Source: Mesorhizobium sp. WSM3860
Lineage (GTDB): Bacteria; Pseudomonadota; Alphaproteobacteria; Rhizobiales; Rhizobiaceae
Length of the DNA: 64,000 nt
NCBI RefSeq assembly: GCF_002294995.1
Contig: NZ_NSGF01000001.1
Coordinates: forward strand, 558,001-622,000
Direction: 5' to 3'
Shown here: positions 34,147 through 42,483 of the stretch, in pieces
How positions within the stretch are numbered: position 1 is the first letter of the stretch
Layout: every line of letters begins with the position of its first letter
The notes under the pieces: model-generated
Databases searched by the model: none
The model's input: only the letters and a program-made list of their open reading frames with translations
What the model was told of the DNA's origin: nothing
Made by a program: the position numbers and the translations under genes

Positions 34147-34806
34147 ATGGACGACACGAGCGAACCGGCAACCCTCAGGGAGAAGGCCTATGCCAGCTTC
34201 ACGCGGCATCTGCTGGCCCGCGACCTCAGGCCCGGCCAGTTCGTTTCGCAGCGCGAGCTGGTCGCCTTCACCGGCCTGCCGCTCGGAGCCATCCGCGAGA
34301 TCGTGCCGCGGCTCGAGGCCGAGGGGCTGCTGACCACGATACCGCAACGCGGCATGCAGATCGCGCATATCGACATCAGCCTGATCCGCGAGGCTTTCCA
34401 GTTCCGCCTGTTCATGGAGCGCGAGGCGGTCGCGCTGTTTGCCGTCAACGCGTCCGACGCCGAGATTGCGGGTCTCAGGCGCGAGCACGAGGACATGCTC
34501 GCCCAGGCGCTGGCGCAGACCCCGACGCCGGAAATGGAAGGCAACGCCCAGAACATCGACTGGGCCATGCATGACACCTTCATCAGCGCGCTGGGCAACG
34601 AGATCATCGCCAAGGCCTACTTGGTCAATTCGGTGAAGATCAGGCTCATCCACCAGGAGCGGTTCCGCATCGACGGTCGCGTCGTGCCGGTCATGCGCGA
34701 GCATCTTGCGGTGATCGAGGCCCTGGAGAAACGCGATCCGCAGATGGCGGTCGAGGCGATCAGCCAGCACATCGACAATGCGCGCCGGCTGGCGCTGCAG
34801 ATTTGA
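34147..34806 (+). CDS. GntR-family regulator (FCD subfamily)
   Basis: The 219-residue protein has an N-terminal winged helix (VSQRELVAFTGLPLGAIREI, then VPRLEAEGLLTTIPQRGMQI) and a C-terminal helical FCD domain with metal/ligand residues (EREAVALFA, AMHDTFISALGN, VMREHLAVIEAL). The start at 34147 is preferred over the frame opening at 34081, which overlaps the lyase gene. It lies between the lyase and binding-protein genes and most likely represses this operon in response to its substrate. Confidence 0.9.
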   Translation: MDDTSEPATLREKAYASFTRHLLARDLRPGQFVSQRELVAFTGLPLGAIREIVPRLEAEGLLTTIPQRGMQIAHIDISLIREAFQFRLFMEREAVALFAVNASDAEIAGLRREHEDMLAQALAQTPTPEMEGNAQNIDWAMHDTFISALGNEIIAKAYLVNSVKIRLIHQERFRIDGRVVPVMREHLAVIEALEKRDPQMAVEAISQHIDNARRLALQI

Positions 34807-34867
34807 GGAAGCAAAACCGCGCCGCAATCGTCGCGGCGTAATCGACAACGACAACCGGGAGGAAGAA

Positions 34868-36205
34868 ATGTCGTCCAATCCATTCAGTCCAACCAGGAGG
34901 CAGTTGCTCCAGGGAACCGCGGCTCTCGCCGCCGCCGGACTCGCTGGTCTTCGTCCGAGCTTCGCCGCGGGCGTCGACTGGAAGCGCTTTGCCGGCACGA
35001 CACTCGACGTCAACCTGGTCAAGAGCCCGCGCAGCGACACCATCTTGAAAAATCTCGCCGAGTTCGAGGAACTGACCGGCATCAAGGTCAATGCGGAGGC
35101 TACACCCGAACAGCAGCAGCGCCAGAAGACGGTGATCGAGCTCAGTTCCGGCAAGCCGAGCTTCGACGTCGTGCATCTGAGCTATCATGTGCAGAAGCGC
35201 CAGTTCGAGAAGGGCGGCTGGCTGGCCGACATTTCCGGCTTCCTTGCCGATCCGGGCCTCACCGATCCAGGCCTGACTGAAAGCGACTTCGCCGAGGCCG
35301 GCATCCAGTTCGCCAAGGACGGCCAAGGCGTGCTGCGCTCGCTGCCATTCTCGGTCGACTACTGGATCCTCTACTGGAACAAGGAGCTGTTCGACGCCAA
35401 AGGCGTAAAATATCCCGAGAGCTTCGAGCAGCTGGTGGCTGCAGCCGAAGCGCTGACGGATCCCTCAAGCAACACCTTCGGTTTCGTCGCACGCGGCCTC
35501 AAGAACGCCAACACGCCGGTGTGGACGTCGCTGATGCTCGGCTACGACATGACGCCGCTCGGCAGCGACGGCAAGCTGCGTACCACATCGCCGGAGGCGA
35601 TCGAAGCCGCCGGCCTCTATCAGCGGCTGATGACCAAGGCCGCGCCTCCCGGCGTCACCGGCTTCAACTGGGCCGAGGCGCAATCCGCTTTCCTGCAGGG
35701 CAAGATCGGCATGTGGTTCGATGGCGTGGGCTTCGCACCGCCGATGGAAAATCCGGAGAAGTCGCGGGTGGTCGGCAAGGTCGGCTATGGCGTCATGCCG
35801 AAGGGTCCCAAGGCGCATGCCGCAGGCACGTTCGGCGACGGCATCGGTGTCACGTCTGCCAGCACGAAGAAGGAAGCGGCCTATCTGTTCTGCCAGTGGG
35901 CGGTTTCGCCGGCCATGGGCGCGCGCCTCCTGCAGGCCGGCGCCGGCGTGCCGTTCCGCAAGTCGGTGCTGGAAGACCCCAAGGTGCGCGAAGGCGTCAC
36001 CATGCCGCCGAGCTGGCTGGATGCCGTGGTCGGCTCAGGCAATATCAGCCGGCTGGCGCTGCCGGTCATCATCCCGGTCACCGAGTTCCGCGACATCTAT
36101 GGCGTGGCGCTGACAAACATGATCGCCGGCGCCGATCCGGCCGACGAACTGAAGAAGGCCACCGAGCAATTCCAGCCGGTTCTCGACAGGAGCGAGCAAG
36201 GCTGA
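34868..36205 (+). CDS. Sugar-type ABC transporter substrate-binding protein (Tat signal)
   Basis: This 445-residue family-1 extracellular solute-binding protein starts with a twin-arginine signal (SPTRRQLLQGTAALAAAGLA), so it is probably exported folded. Characteristic segments are WILYWNKELFDAKGVKYPES, GKIGMWFDGVGFAPP and AAYLFCQWAVSP. The ATG follows GGGAGGAAG. Its stop overlaps the first permease start by one base (TGATG). The ligand is unknown; a sugar acid or amino sugar suits the neighbouring lyase. Confidence 0.93.
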   Translation: MSSNPFSPTRRQLLQGTAALAAAGLAGLRPSFAAGVDWKRFAGTTLDVNLVKSPRSDTILKNLAEFEELTGIKVNAEATPEQQQRQKTVIELSSGKPSFDVVHLSYHVQKRQFEKGGWLADISGFLADPGLTDPGLTESDFAEAGIQFAKDGQGVLRSLPFSVDYWILYWNKELFDAKGVKYPESFEQLVAAAEALTDPSSNTFGFVARGLKNANTPVWTSLMLGYDMTPLGSDGKLRTTSPEAIEAAGLYQRLMTKAAPPGVTGFNWAEAQSAFLQGKIGMWFDGVGFAPPMENPEKSRVVGKVGYGVMPKGPKAHAAGTFGDGIGVTSASTKKEAAYLFCQWAVSPAMGARLLQAGAGVPFRKSVLEDPKVREGVTMPPSWLDAVVGSGNISRLALPVIIPVTEFRDIYGVALTNMIAGADPADELKKATEQFQPVLDRSEQG

Positions 36206-37146
36206 TGTCGGCCATCGCCCCGGAACGCGCAGGGGTGACGACGCAAGCCAGCGAAGAGAGCCAGCCGATCCGGCTGGCTCCCAACTATTGGCCTTTCGTC
36301 ATTCCTGCGCTCGTCGTCGTCGGCGCCGTGATCGTCTTTCCCTGGGCCTTCACGTTGTGGATGAGCGTCAACAGCTGGACGCTCGGACAGTCGCGAAGCT
36401 TTGCCGGGATGGAAAATTATCTGCGCCTGGCGAGCGATCCGCGGTTCTGGGAATCGCTCTGGCATACCTTGATCTATACTTTCCTGTCGGTGGTCGCGCC
36501 GATGTTTTTCGGCACCGTAGCCGCGCTCATCTTCGACGCCAGGTTTGCCTTGCGCGGCCTGCTGCGCGGCGTCTTCGTGATGCCGATGATGGCCACACCC
36601 GTTGCCGTGGCATTGGTCTGGACCATGATGTTCCATCCGCAGCTCGGCGTGCTCAATTATCTCTTGTCGCTGATCGGCATTCCGGCGCAGGAGTGGATCT
36701 TCAACGCCAACACCGTCATTCCTTCGCTGGTCGCGGTCGAGACCTGGCAGTGGACGCCGCTGGTGATGCTGATCGTGCTGGGTGGGCTGGCATCCGTGCC
36801 GCGCGAGCCGTTCGAAAGCGCCGAGATCGACGGCGCCAATGCCTGGCAGCAGTTCCGCTACCTCACCTTGCCGATGATCGCGCCGTTTCTGATGATCGCG
36901 GTCATCATCCGCACGATCGATGCGCTGAAGAGCTTCGATATCATTTACGCCATGACCCAGGGCGGGCCCGGCACGGCATCGGAAACGATCAACATCTATC
37001 TCTACAACACTGCCTTCTCCTACTACGACATGGGCTATGGCTCGGCCATGGCCGTGGTCTTCTTCATCGTCATCGTGGCCCTGTCCTTCATCCTCCTGAT
37101 GCTGCGCCAGCGCTCGCAATGGGTCGAGACGGAGGGCAATAGATGA
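36205..37146 (+). CDS. Sugar-type ABC transporter permease (MalF/UgpA-like)
   Basis: The 313-residue permease has about six membrane segments (for example PFVIPALVVVGAVIVFPWAF) and an EAA loop (FESAEIDGANAWQQFRYL-TLP) that docks on the ATPase. The start overlaps the binding-protein stop (TGATG), and the end overlaps the next permease by 4 bases. The much longer open frame extending back to 35521 is a shadow of the upstream gene. Confidence 0.93.
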   Translation: MSAIAPERAGVTTQASEESQPIRLAPNYWPFVIPALVVVGAVIVFPWAFTLWMSVNSWTLGQSRSFAGMENYLRLASDPRFWESLWHTLIYTFLSVVAPMFFGTVAALIFDARFALRGLLRGVFVMPMMATPVAVALVWTMMFHPQLGVLNYLLSLIGIPAQEWIFNANTVIPSLVAVETWQWTPLVMLIVLGGLASVPREPFESAEIDGANAWQQFRYLTLPMIAPFLMIAVIIRTIDALKSFDIIYAMTQGGPGTASETINIYLYNTAFSYYDMGYGSAMAVVFFIVIVALSFILLMLRQRSQWVETEGNR

Positions 37147-37964
37147 GCTCGCGGCTGCTCAATAAGATAGGCCTGTTCTTCGCGGCGCTGGTGCTGGTCT
37201 CGCCGGCGATCCTGTTCTTCCTCTGGATGATCTCACTGTCGCTGAAGTTCGAGATCGACAACGGCGCCTATCCGCCGATCCTGATCCCGGAGCGCTTCGC
37301 CTGGTCGAACTACGCAAAGGTGTTCGAGGAGAACAATTTCCTGCTCTATCTCTGGAACTCGGTGCTGGTGACCGGCACGGCGACGCTGCTGGCGCTGCTG
37401 ATCGGCGTGCCGGCCGGCTATGGCATCGCCAGGCTCAAGGCGGAACGCTCGGCGATCGTCATCATGATCGCGCGGATGACGCCGGGGCTTTCCTATCTCA
37501 TCCCGCTGTTCCTCCTGTTTCAGTGGCTGGGCATCCTCGGCACGCTCTGGCCGCAGATCATCATCCATCTGGTGGTGACGGTGCCGATCGTGGTCTGGGT
37601 GATGATCGGCTATTTCGAGACGACACCGATGGAATTGGAGGAGGCCGCCAACATCGACGGCGCCAGTTCGTGGCAGGTGTTTCGCTTGGTCGCGCTGCCG
37701 ATCGCCAAGCCTGGCATCGTCGTCGCCTTCATCCTGTCGATCATCTTCTCGTGGAACAACTTCGTCTTCGGCGTGGTGCTCGCCAGCCGCGAGACGCGGA
37801 CATTGCCGGTCGCGGTCTACAACATGCTGTCCTACGAGCAGGTGAGCTGGGGGCCGCTCGCCGCCGCGGCGCTTGTGGTGACGCTGCCGGTGCTGGTGCT
37901 GACCATGTTCGCGCAACGGCAGATCGTCGCCGGGCTGACTGCCGGCGCGGTCAAGGGCGGCTGA
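37143..37964 (+). CDS. Sugar-type ABC transporter permease (MalG/UgpE-like)
   Basis: The 273-residue permease begins with a hydrophobic helix (IGLFFAALVLVSPAILFFLW) and has an EAA motif (LEEAANIDGASSWQVFRLVA-LP). It is the second membrane subunit of this importer, translationally coupled to the first. Confidence 0.93.
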   Translation: MSSRLLNKIGLFFAALVLVSPAILFFLWMISLSLKFEIDNGAYPPILIPERFAWSNYAKVFEENNFLLYLWNSVLVTGTATLLALLIGVPAGYGIARLKAERSAIVIMIARMTPGLSYLIPLFLLFQWLGILGTLWPQIIIHLVVTVPIVVWVMIGYFETTPMELEEAANIDGASSWQVFRLVALPIAKPGIVVAFILSIIFSWNNFVFGVVLASRETRTLPVAVYNMLSYEQVSWGPLAAAALVVTLPVLVLTMFAQRQIVAGLTAGAVKGG

Positions 37965-37998
37965 GGACCTGATCCGCCTCATTCTTTTGGAGGTACGT

Positions 37999-39057
37999 AT
38001 GGCATCGGTAAGCATCAACAATGTGCAGAAGGCTTTCGGAGCCACTCGGATCATCCACGATGTGAGCGTCGATATCGCCGATGGCGAGTTCGTCATCCTG
38101 GTCGGGCCTTCTGGCTGCGGAAAGTCAACGCTGCTGCGCATGATCGCGGGGCTGGAAACGATCTCGGCCGGAAAGATCGCAATCGGCGAGCGCACCGTGA
38201 ACAACCTCAGGGCACGGGACCGCAACATCGCGATGGTGTTCCAGAACTACGCGCTCTACCCGCACATGACGGTGGCGGACAACATGGGCTTCGCGCTCAA
38301 GATCAAGAAAGCCGATCCGGCCGATACCGCGAGCCGGGTGAAGCGGGCAGCCGGCATTCTCGGCCTCGAGAAGCTGCTCGACCGCTATCCGCGCCAGCTC
38401 TCCGGCGGCCAGCGCCAGCGCGTCGCCATGGGCCGCGCCATCGTGCGCGATCCGCAGGTGTTTCTGTTTGACGAGCCGCTCTCCAATCTCGACGCCAAAT
38501 TGCGCGTGCAGATGCGCGGCGAGATCAAGGCGCTGCATCAGCGGCTCGGCACCACCACCATCTATGTCACGCACGACCAGATCGAGGCGATGACCATGGC
38601 CGACAAGATCGTCGTGCTGCATGATGGCCTGGTCGAGCAGATCGGCGCGCCGCTCGATCTTTATGACCGCCCGGCCAATCTGTTCGTTGCCGGCTTCATC
38701 GGCTCGCCCGCCATGAACTTCATCCACGGCCATATCGAGGAGGGCATCTTCCGCAGCGCCGGTGGGCTGACACTGCCGCTGCCGGAAGGCATCCGGCCGA
38801 GCGAGGCCGCGGGAAGGGAACTGGTCTACGGCATTCGTCCCGAGCATATCCGGGTGACCGGCCAGGGTCTCTCCGGCACAGTCACGCTCATGGAGGCGAC
38901 CGGCTCGGAAATCTTCGCCACGGTCGACTGCGGCGGAGAGGTGATCTCCTGCCTTTTCCGCGAGCGGCTGGCGTTGAAGCAAGGCGAGAGCGTGCGGATC
39001 GAGATCGGCCGCGCCTCGGCGCATCTGTTCGACGCCAAGACCGGCCGGCGCATCTGA
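37999..39057 (+). CDS. Sugar-type ABC transporter ATPase (UgpC/MalK-like)
   Basis: The 352-residue ATPase has Walker A (LVGPSGCGKSTLLRMIAGLE), signature QLSGGQRQRVAMGRAIV, Walker B (VFLFDEPLSNLDAKLR), H-loop (YVTHDQIEAMTMAD) and a C-terminal regulatory beta domain (LVYGIRPEHIRVTG). The ATG at 37999 follows TGGAGG; an ATG at 37987 is an upstream alternative. It ends the lyase-importer operon. A degraded gene fragment follows directly. Confidence 0.94.
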   Translation: MASVSINNVQKAFGATRIIHDVSVDIADGEFVILVGPSGCGKSTLLRMIAGLETISAGKIAIGERTVNNLRARDRNIAMVFQNYALYPHMTVADNMGFALKIKKADPADTASRVKRAAGILGLEKLLDRYPRQLSGGQRQRVAMGRAIVRDPQVFLFDEPLSNLDAKLRVQMRGEIKALHQRLGTTTIYVTHDQIEAMTMADKIVVLHDGLVEQIGAPLDLYDRPANLFVAGFIGSPAMNFIHGHIEEGIFRSAGGLTLPLPEGIRPSEAAGRELVYGIRPEHIRVTGQGLSGTVTLMEATGSEIFATVDCGGEVISCLFRERLALKQGESVRIEIGRASAHLFDAKTGRRI

Positions 39058-39060
39058 TTG

Positions 39061-39330
39061 CTGCTGTCCGCGCGCGCTCACCTCGGCGGCCGCGTCGAGG
39101 CCATCGGCGACAGACCGATTCCGGCGCTGGTCTATCGCCACCATGAACATCTGATCACCTGGTGGCGGCGCCTTGGCAGAACGAAGACAAATCGGTGGCG
39201 GACGACTCGCGGCGGGCGGGTTCTTGCTGGTCCACCGGACCGACGATGCCTTCTCCTACTGGGCGATCTCGGATGCAGAGCGCACGGCGCTCGTCAGGGA
39301 AGTTCTTGACGATTTCAGGCGAAGAGGGAC
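39061..39330 (+). pseudogene. Decayed fragment of an anti-sigma factor gene (C-terminal part)
   Basis: Three phases read in succession give a recognisable anti-sigma-factor C-terminus. The first is GGRVEAIGDRPIPALVYRHH-EHLITW to about 39158, then AAPWQNEDKSVADDSRR to about 39218, then GFLLVHRTDDAFSYWAISDA-ERTALVREVLDDFRR to about 39325. The pattern (ALVYRRRxHxI, then WxxxxxxYWAVSD) matches the periplasmic part of ECF anti-sigma factors in rhizobia. Two frameshifts and the missing N-terminus and membrane segment make it non-functional. It lies immediately after the ABC ATPase stop. Confidence 0.55.
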
Positions 39331-39334
39331 TTAC

Positions 39335-39559
39335 CTACTTCTTGGCCATCAATCGCTGAACGATCACCGTAGAGATACGGCCGACCAGGATACCGATGCT
39401 GGTTACGATGGGCACATATACCCTTCCATTCCAGCCTTCGGCCTTGCAGAACCTTACAAGCAAGAGAGCCAAGGGAAGCCCAATCAGAAGAATTCCAAGA
39501 GCCTGCGGACGCTTCTTTTTGAGGCGCTCTATATGTGCCGCTTGTTCTGGTGTGTACAT
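39335..39559 (-). CDS. Small membrane protein of unknown function
   Basis: The 74-residue product has a short polar N-terminus (YTPEQAAHIERLKKKRPQ) and two hydrophobic helices (ALGILLIGLPLALLLVRF and VPIVTSIGILVGRISTVIVQ), ending MAKK. The ATG at 39559 follows GGGAGGGG; the frame continues to 39709 but without coding character. It lies between the decayed fragment and tRNA-Arg and is somewhat less GC-rich than its surroundings. Confidence 0.65.
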   Translation of the reverse strand: MYTPEQAAHIERLKKKRPQALGILLIGLPLALLLVRFCKAEGWNGRVYVPIVTSIGILVGRISTVIVQRLMAKK

Positions 39560-39734
39560 GTCATTAGCCCCTCCCGTTCCCGGCCGAAACATCGCGCACC
39601 AACGACGCGTCTGCAAGTAACACCCCCGCGAGGGGAGTGCTTGACGATTCGAGCGAACGGAAAGCGACGGGACCCAGTTGCAAGAAAATGCAACATGGGA
39701 GCATTGCAAAAGTCAGCCAACCCTTTGATTTAGT

Positions 39735-39811
39735 TGGTGATCCCGACAGGAATCGAACCTGTGACCTACAGATTAGGAATCTGCCGCTCTATCCTACTGA
39801 GCTACGGGACC
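39735..39811 (-). tRNA. tRNA-Arg (anticodon CCT)
   Basis: On the minus strand the acceptor GGTCCCG pairs with CGGGATC (one G-T pair). The D-arm is GCTC...GAGC, the anticodon arm GCAGA-TTCCTAA-TCTGT has anticodon CCT, and the T-arm is ACAGG-TTCGATT-CCTGT. The 3' CCA is encoded. It reads AGG codons. Total length is 77 bases. Confidence 0.96.
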
Positions 39812-39931
39812 ACGCCGCCCGACACATAAACGCTTCGGGCCGGTTCGCCAAGAGGCGTTACCGGCCGATCGGCGCGGCGCCTTGCTCCATGGCGCCAATC
39901 GGCGCGGGGAGGTCGCCTCGGTGCAAAGCGG

Positions 39932-41095
39932 TCAGGCGGCCAGCGCCGTCTCCGCCAGCCTGACCCAATAGCTCATGCCGTGCGGGATGACCTCGTCGTT
40001 GAAGTCATAGGCCGGATGGTGAAGGCCGGCGCTGTCGCCGTTGCCGATGAAGATGAAGGCGCCGGGGCGCGCTTCCAGCATGTAGGAAAAATCCTCACCG
40101 CCCATCACCGGCTGGATGGCGCGGTAGACATTCGCGTCGCCGGCGACTTCGGCGGCAATATCGCTGGCGAAGGCCGTCTCTTCCGGATGGTTGAAAGTGA
40201 CGGGATAGTTGGGGTCGTAGTCGACCTCGATCGTCGCGCCGAAGGCGGATGCGAGGCCAGCGCAAATGGCGCGGATTCGCTCTTCCGCTTTCCTGGCCAC
40301 TTCCTTTTTCAGCGTGCGCACCGTGCCGGCGATCTCGGCTTTTTCCGGTATCACGTTGTAGGCATCGCCGGCATGGAATTTGGTCACCGACACGACGACG
40401 GCCTCGACCGGATCGGTGCTGCGTGAGGCAATGGTCTGCAAAGCGCTCACCAACTGGCTGGTAACTACGATCGGGTCGATCGTGGCGTGCGGCATCGCCG
40501 CATGGCCGCCATGCCCCTTGACGGTGATGGTGAATTCGGCGGTCGCCGCCATGATCGGGCCGGGCTTGATGGCGAACTCGCCGACGGGAAGGCCGGGCAT
40601 GTTATGCATGCCGAACACCCTTGAGATGCCGAACCGTTCCATCATGCCGTCCTTAACCATTTCGTTGCCGCCGCCGCCGCCTTCCTCTGCGGGCTGGAAG
40701 ATCACCGCCACGGAGCCGGCGAAATTGCGCGTTTCGGCGAGATATTTGGCTGCGCCGAGCAGCATGGCGGTGTGGCCGTCATGGCCGCAGGCATGCATTT
40801 TGCCGGGAACGCCCGACGCGTAGGGCTTGCCGGTGATCTCGTTGATCGGCAAAGCGTCCATGTCGGCGCGCAGGCCGATGGCCGGACCCTCGCCCTTGCG
40901 GCCGCGGATGATGCCGACGACGCCGGTTTTGCCGAGGCCAGTCACAACCTCGTCGCAACCGAAACCCTGCAACTTGTCGGTGACGAAGGCGGCGGTCTGG
41001 AAAACGTCGAAGTTCAGTTCCGGCGTCTGGTGCAGATGGCGCCGCCAGCCCGCGACTTCTTCCTGCATTTCCGCGGCACGGTTGAGAATTGGCAT
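39932..41095 (-). CDS. M20-family metallo-amidohydrolase (hippurate hydrolase/IAA-amino acid hydrolase-like)
   Basis: The 387-residue enzyme has the M20D metal-site motifs: GLRADMDALPI, the HACGHDGHTAMLLGAA block, the Glu pair in FQPAEEGGGG, and the late His in PVMGGEDFSYML. Members hydrolyse N-acyl amino acids such as hippurate. The dimerisation domain (AEFTITVKGHGGHAAMPH) is present. It stands alone, downstream of no obvious operon partner. Substrate preference cannot be read from sequence. Confidence 0.93.
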   Translation of the reverse strand: MPILNRAAEMQEEVAGWRRHLHQTPELNFDVFQTAAFVTDKLQGFGCDEVVTGLGKTGVVGIIRGRKGEGPAIGLRADMDALPINEITGKPYASGVPGKMHACGHDGHTAMLLGAAKYLAETRNFAGSVAVIFQPAEEGGGGGNEMVKDGMMERFGISRVFGMHNMPGLPVGEFAIKPGPIMAATAEFTITVKGHGGHAAMPHATIDPIVVTSQLVSALQTIASRSTDPVEAVVVSVTKFHAGDAYNVIPEKAEIAGTVRTLKKEVARKAEERIRAICAGLASAFGATIEVDYDPNYPVTFNHPEETAFASDIAAEVAGDANVYRAIQPVMGGEDFSYMLEARPGAFIFIGNGDSAGLHHPAYDFNDEVIPHGMSYWVRLAETALAA

Positions 41096-41310
41096 AATCG
41101 TTCCATTTCTTTGTTGGGGCAGGCGGTTCAGGGCCGCTGCCCGGCAAGTGTGATCGTCTGGCGCTTTGCCATTTTGACGTCACATAAGGTAAATAGCACC
41201 GCATAATGCGGCCCGGGGTCGAGGGTCGGTCCGCACTATGCTGGCCATCGCGTAGCGAAATCTTACGGAGCCAGCGGCAACTACGGCAAGAGGCGATTTC
41301 GGAATTGATC

Positions 41311-42483
41311 ATGCGGCAAAGGCATTTCCTCAACCTATTGCTTGCGGGGGCGCTGGCGCTGCCGATGCTTTCCGGCACTGCGCGCGCCAATCCGGTGGTG
41401 CTGTTCGACCTGAAGAGCGGCAAGGTGCTGGAGCATCAGGACGCCTTCAAGCGCTGGTACCCGGCCTCGCTGAGCAAGCTGATGACGGCCTATGTAACGT
41501 TCCGGGCGATCGCCGCCGGCGAGGTGGCGCTCGATTCGCCGATCAAGGTGACGAAACATTCGGCCGGCGAGCCGCCGAGCAAGATGGGCTTCAAGCCGGG
41601 CTCGGTCATGCGGCTCGACAATGCGCTGAAGATGATGCTGGTCAAGTCGGCCAACGACATCGCGATGGCCGTCGGAGAGAATATCGGCGGATCGCAGGCC
41701 GCCTTCGCCGACCGCATGAATGCCGAGGCCGCCAGGCTGGGCATGGTCGGAACGCATTTCGTCAATCCGAACGGGCTCTTCTCGCCGGACCAATACACGA
41801 CCGCGCGCGACCTTGCCGTCCTGGTGACGGCACTTCGCAACGACTTCCCGCAATATGCGCCGTGGTTCTCCATCGAGGGCCTTGCCGTCGGAAAGAAGGC
41901 GATCCCGAACTACAATCTGCTGATCGGCCGCTATCCCGGCGCCGATGGCATGAAAACCGGCTTCGTCTGCTCGTCGGGCTTCAACATGATCGGCTCGGCG
42001 ACGCGCGATGGCCGCACACTGGTTGCCGTCGTGCTTGGCGAAAAATCCGCCATCAGCCGCGCCGAAGCGGCGGCGAGGCTGCTCGACCAGGGTTTTGACG
42101 CGTCGACAACTGGGTCGACGACCCTCGCGGCGCTCAAGCCTTATGGCGACACGCTGTCGCCCAACGACCTGAATGACGAGATCTGCAGGAAGAAGCCGAA
42201 GGAACAGCAGTCCGAGGCAGCACCGGTCGCCGCCGCCAAGGGCAAGGCCAAATCGCCCTATCAGGTGAAACTCGATCACCCGACGCTGATCGCGGTCGGC
42301 CTTGGCGGCGCCACCGGACCGGCACCCAAGGCTTTCGTCGACCAGACCGATCAGAACTATGCCGATGTGCCGCTGCCCAGCTGGCGGCCCGACAAGCCCC
42401 TGCCGACCGGCGCCACACCTGCCGCCACCGCTGCCACTGCAGCCCAGGGGGATCAGCCGGCCAAGGCGGCAAACCAGCCATGA
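41311..42483 (+). CDS. D-alanyl-D-alanine carboxypeptidase (penicillin-binding protein, S11 family)
   Basis: The 390-residue protein has a signal peptide (RHFLNLLLAGALALPMLSGT, cleaved after ARA). The catalytic triad motifs are SxxK in YPASLSKLMTAY, SxN in VKSANDIAMAVG and KTG in DGMKTGFVCSSG. It trims the terminal D-Ala from peptidoglycan stem peptides. A long Ala/Pro/Thr-rich C-terminal tail replaces the usual amphipathic anchor, so it may be soluble in the periplasm. The frame opens at 41206, but the signal peptide supports ATG 41311. Its stop overlaps the CobW-type GTPase start by 4 bases. Confidence 0.93.
   Translation: MRQRHFLNLLLAGALALPMLSGTARANPVVLFDLKSGKVLEHQDAFKRWYPASLSKLMTAYVTFRAIAAGEVALDSPIKVTKHSAGEPPSKMGFKPGSVMRLDNALKMMLVKSANDIAMAVGENIGGSQAAFADRMNAEAARLGMVGTHFVNPNGLFSPDQYTTARDLAVLVTALRNDFPQYAPWFSIEGLAVGKKAIPNYNLLIGRYPGADGMKTGFVCSSGFNMIGSATRDGRTLVAVVLGEKSAISRAEAAARLLDQGFDASTTGSTTLAALKPYGDTLSPNDLNDEICRKKPKEQQSEAAPVAAAKGKAKSPYQVKLDHPTLIAVGLGGATGPAPKAFVDQTDQNYADVPLPSWRPDKPLPTGATPAATAATAAQGDQPAKAANQP

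Noticed and set aside
35521-37146. A 541-residue frame starting inside the sugar-binding-protein gene
   Set aside because: The permease begins at 36205. The upstream portion is an alternative phase of the binding-protein gene.
39173-39733. A 186-residue plus-strand frame near the tRNA
   Set aside because: Only its first ~50 residues belong to the anti-sigma remnant. The rest is antisense to the small membrane gene and non-coding DNA.
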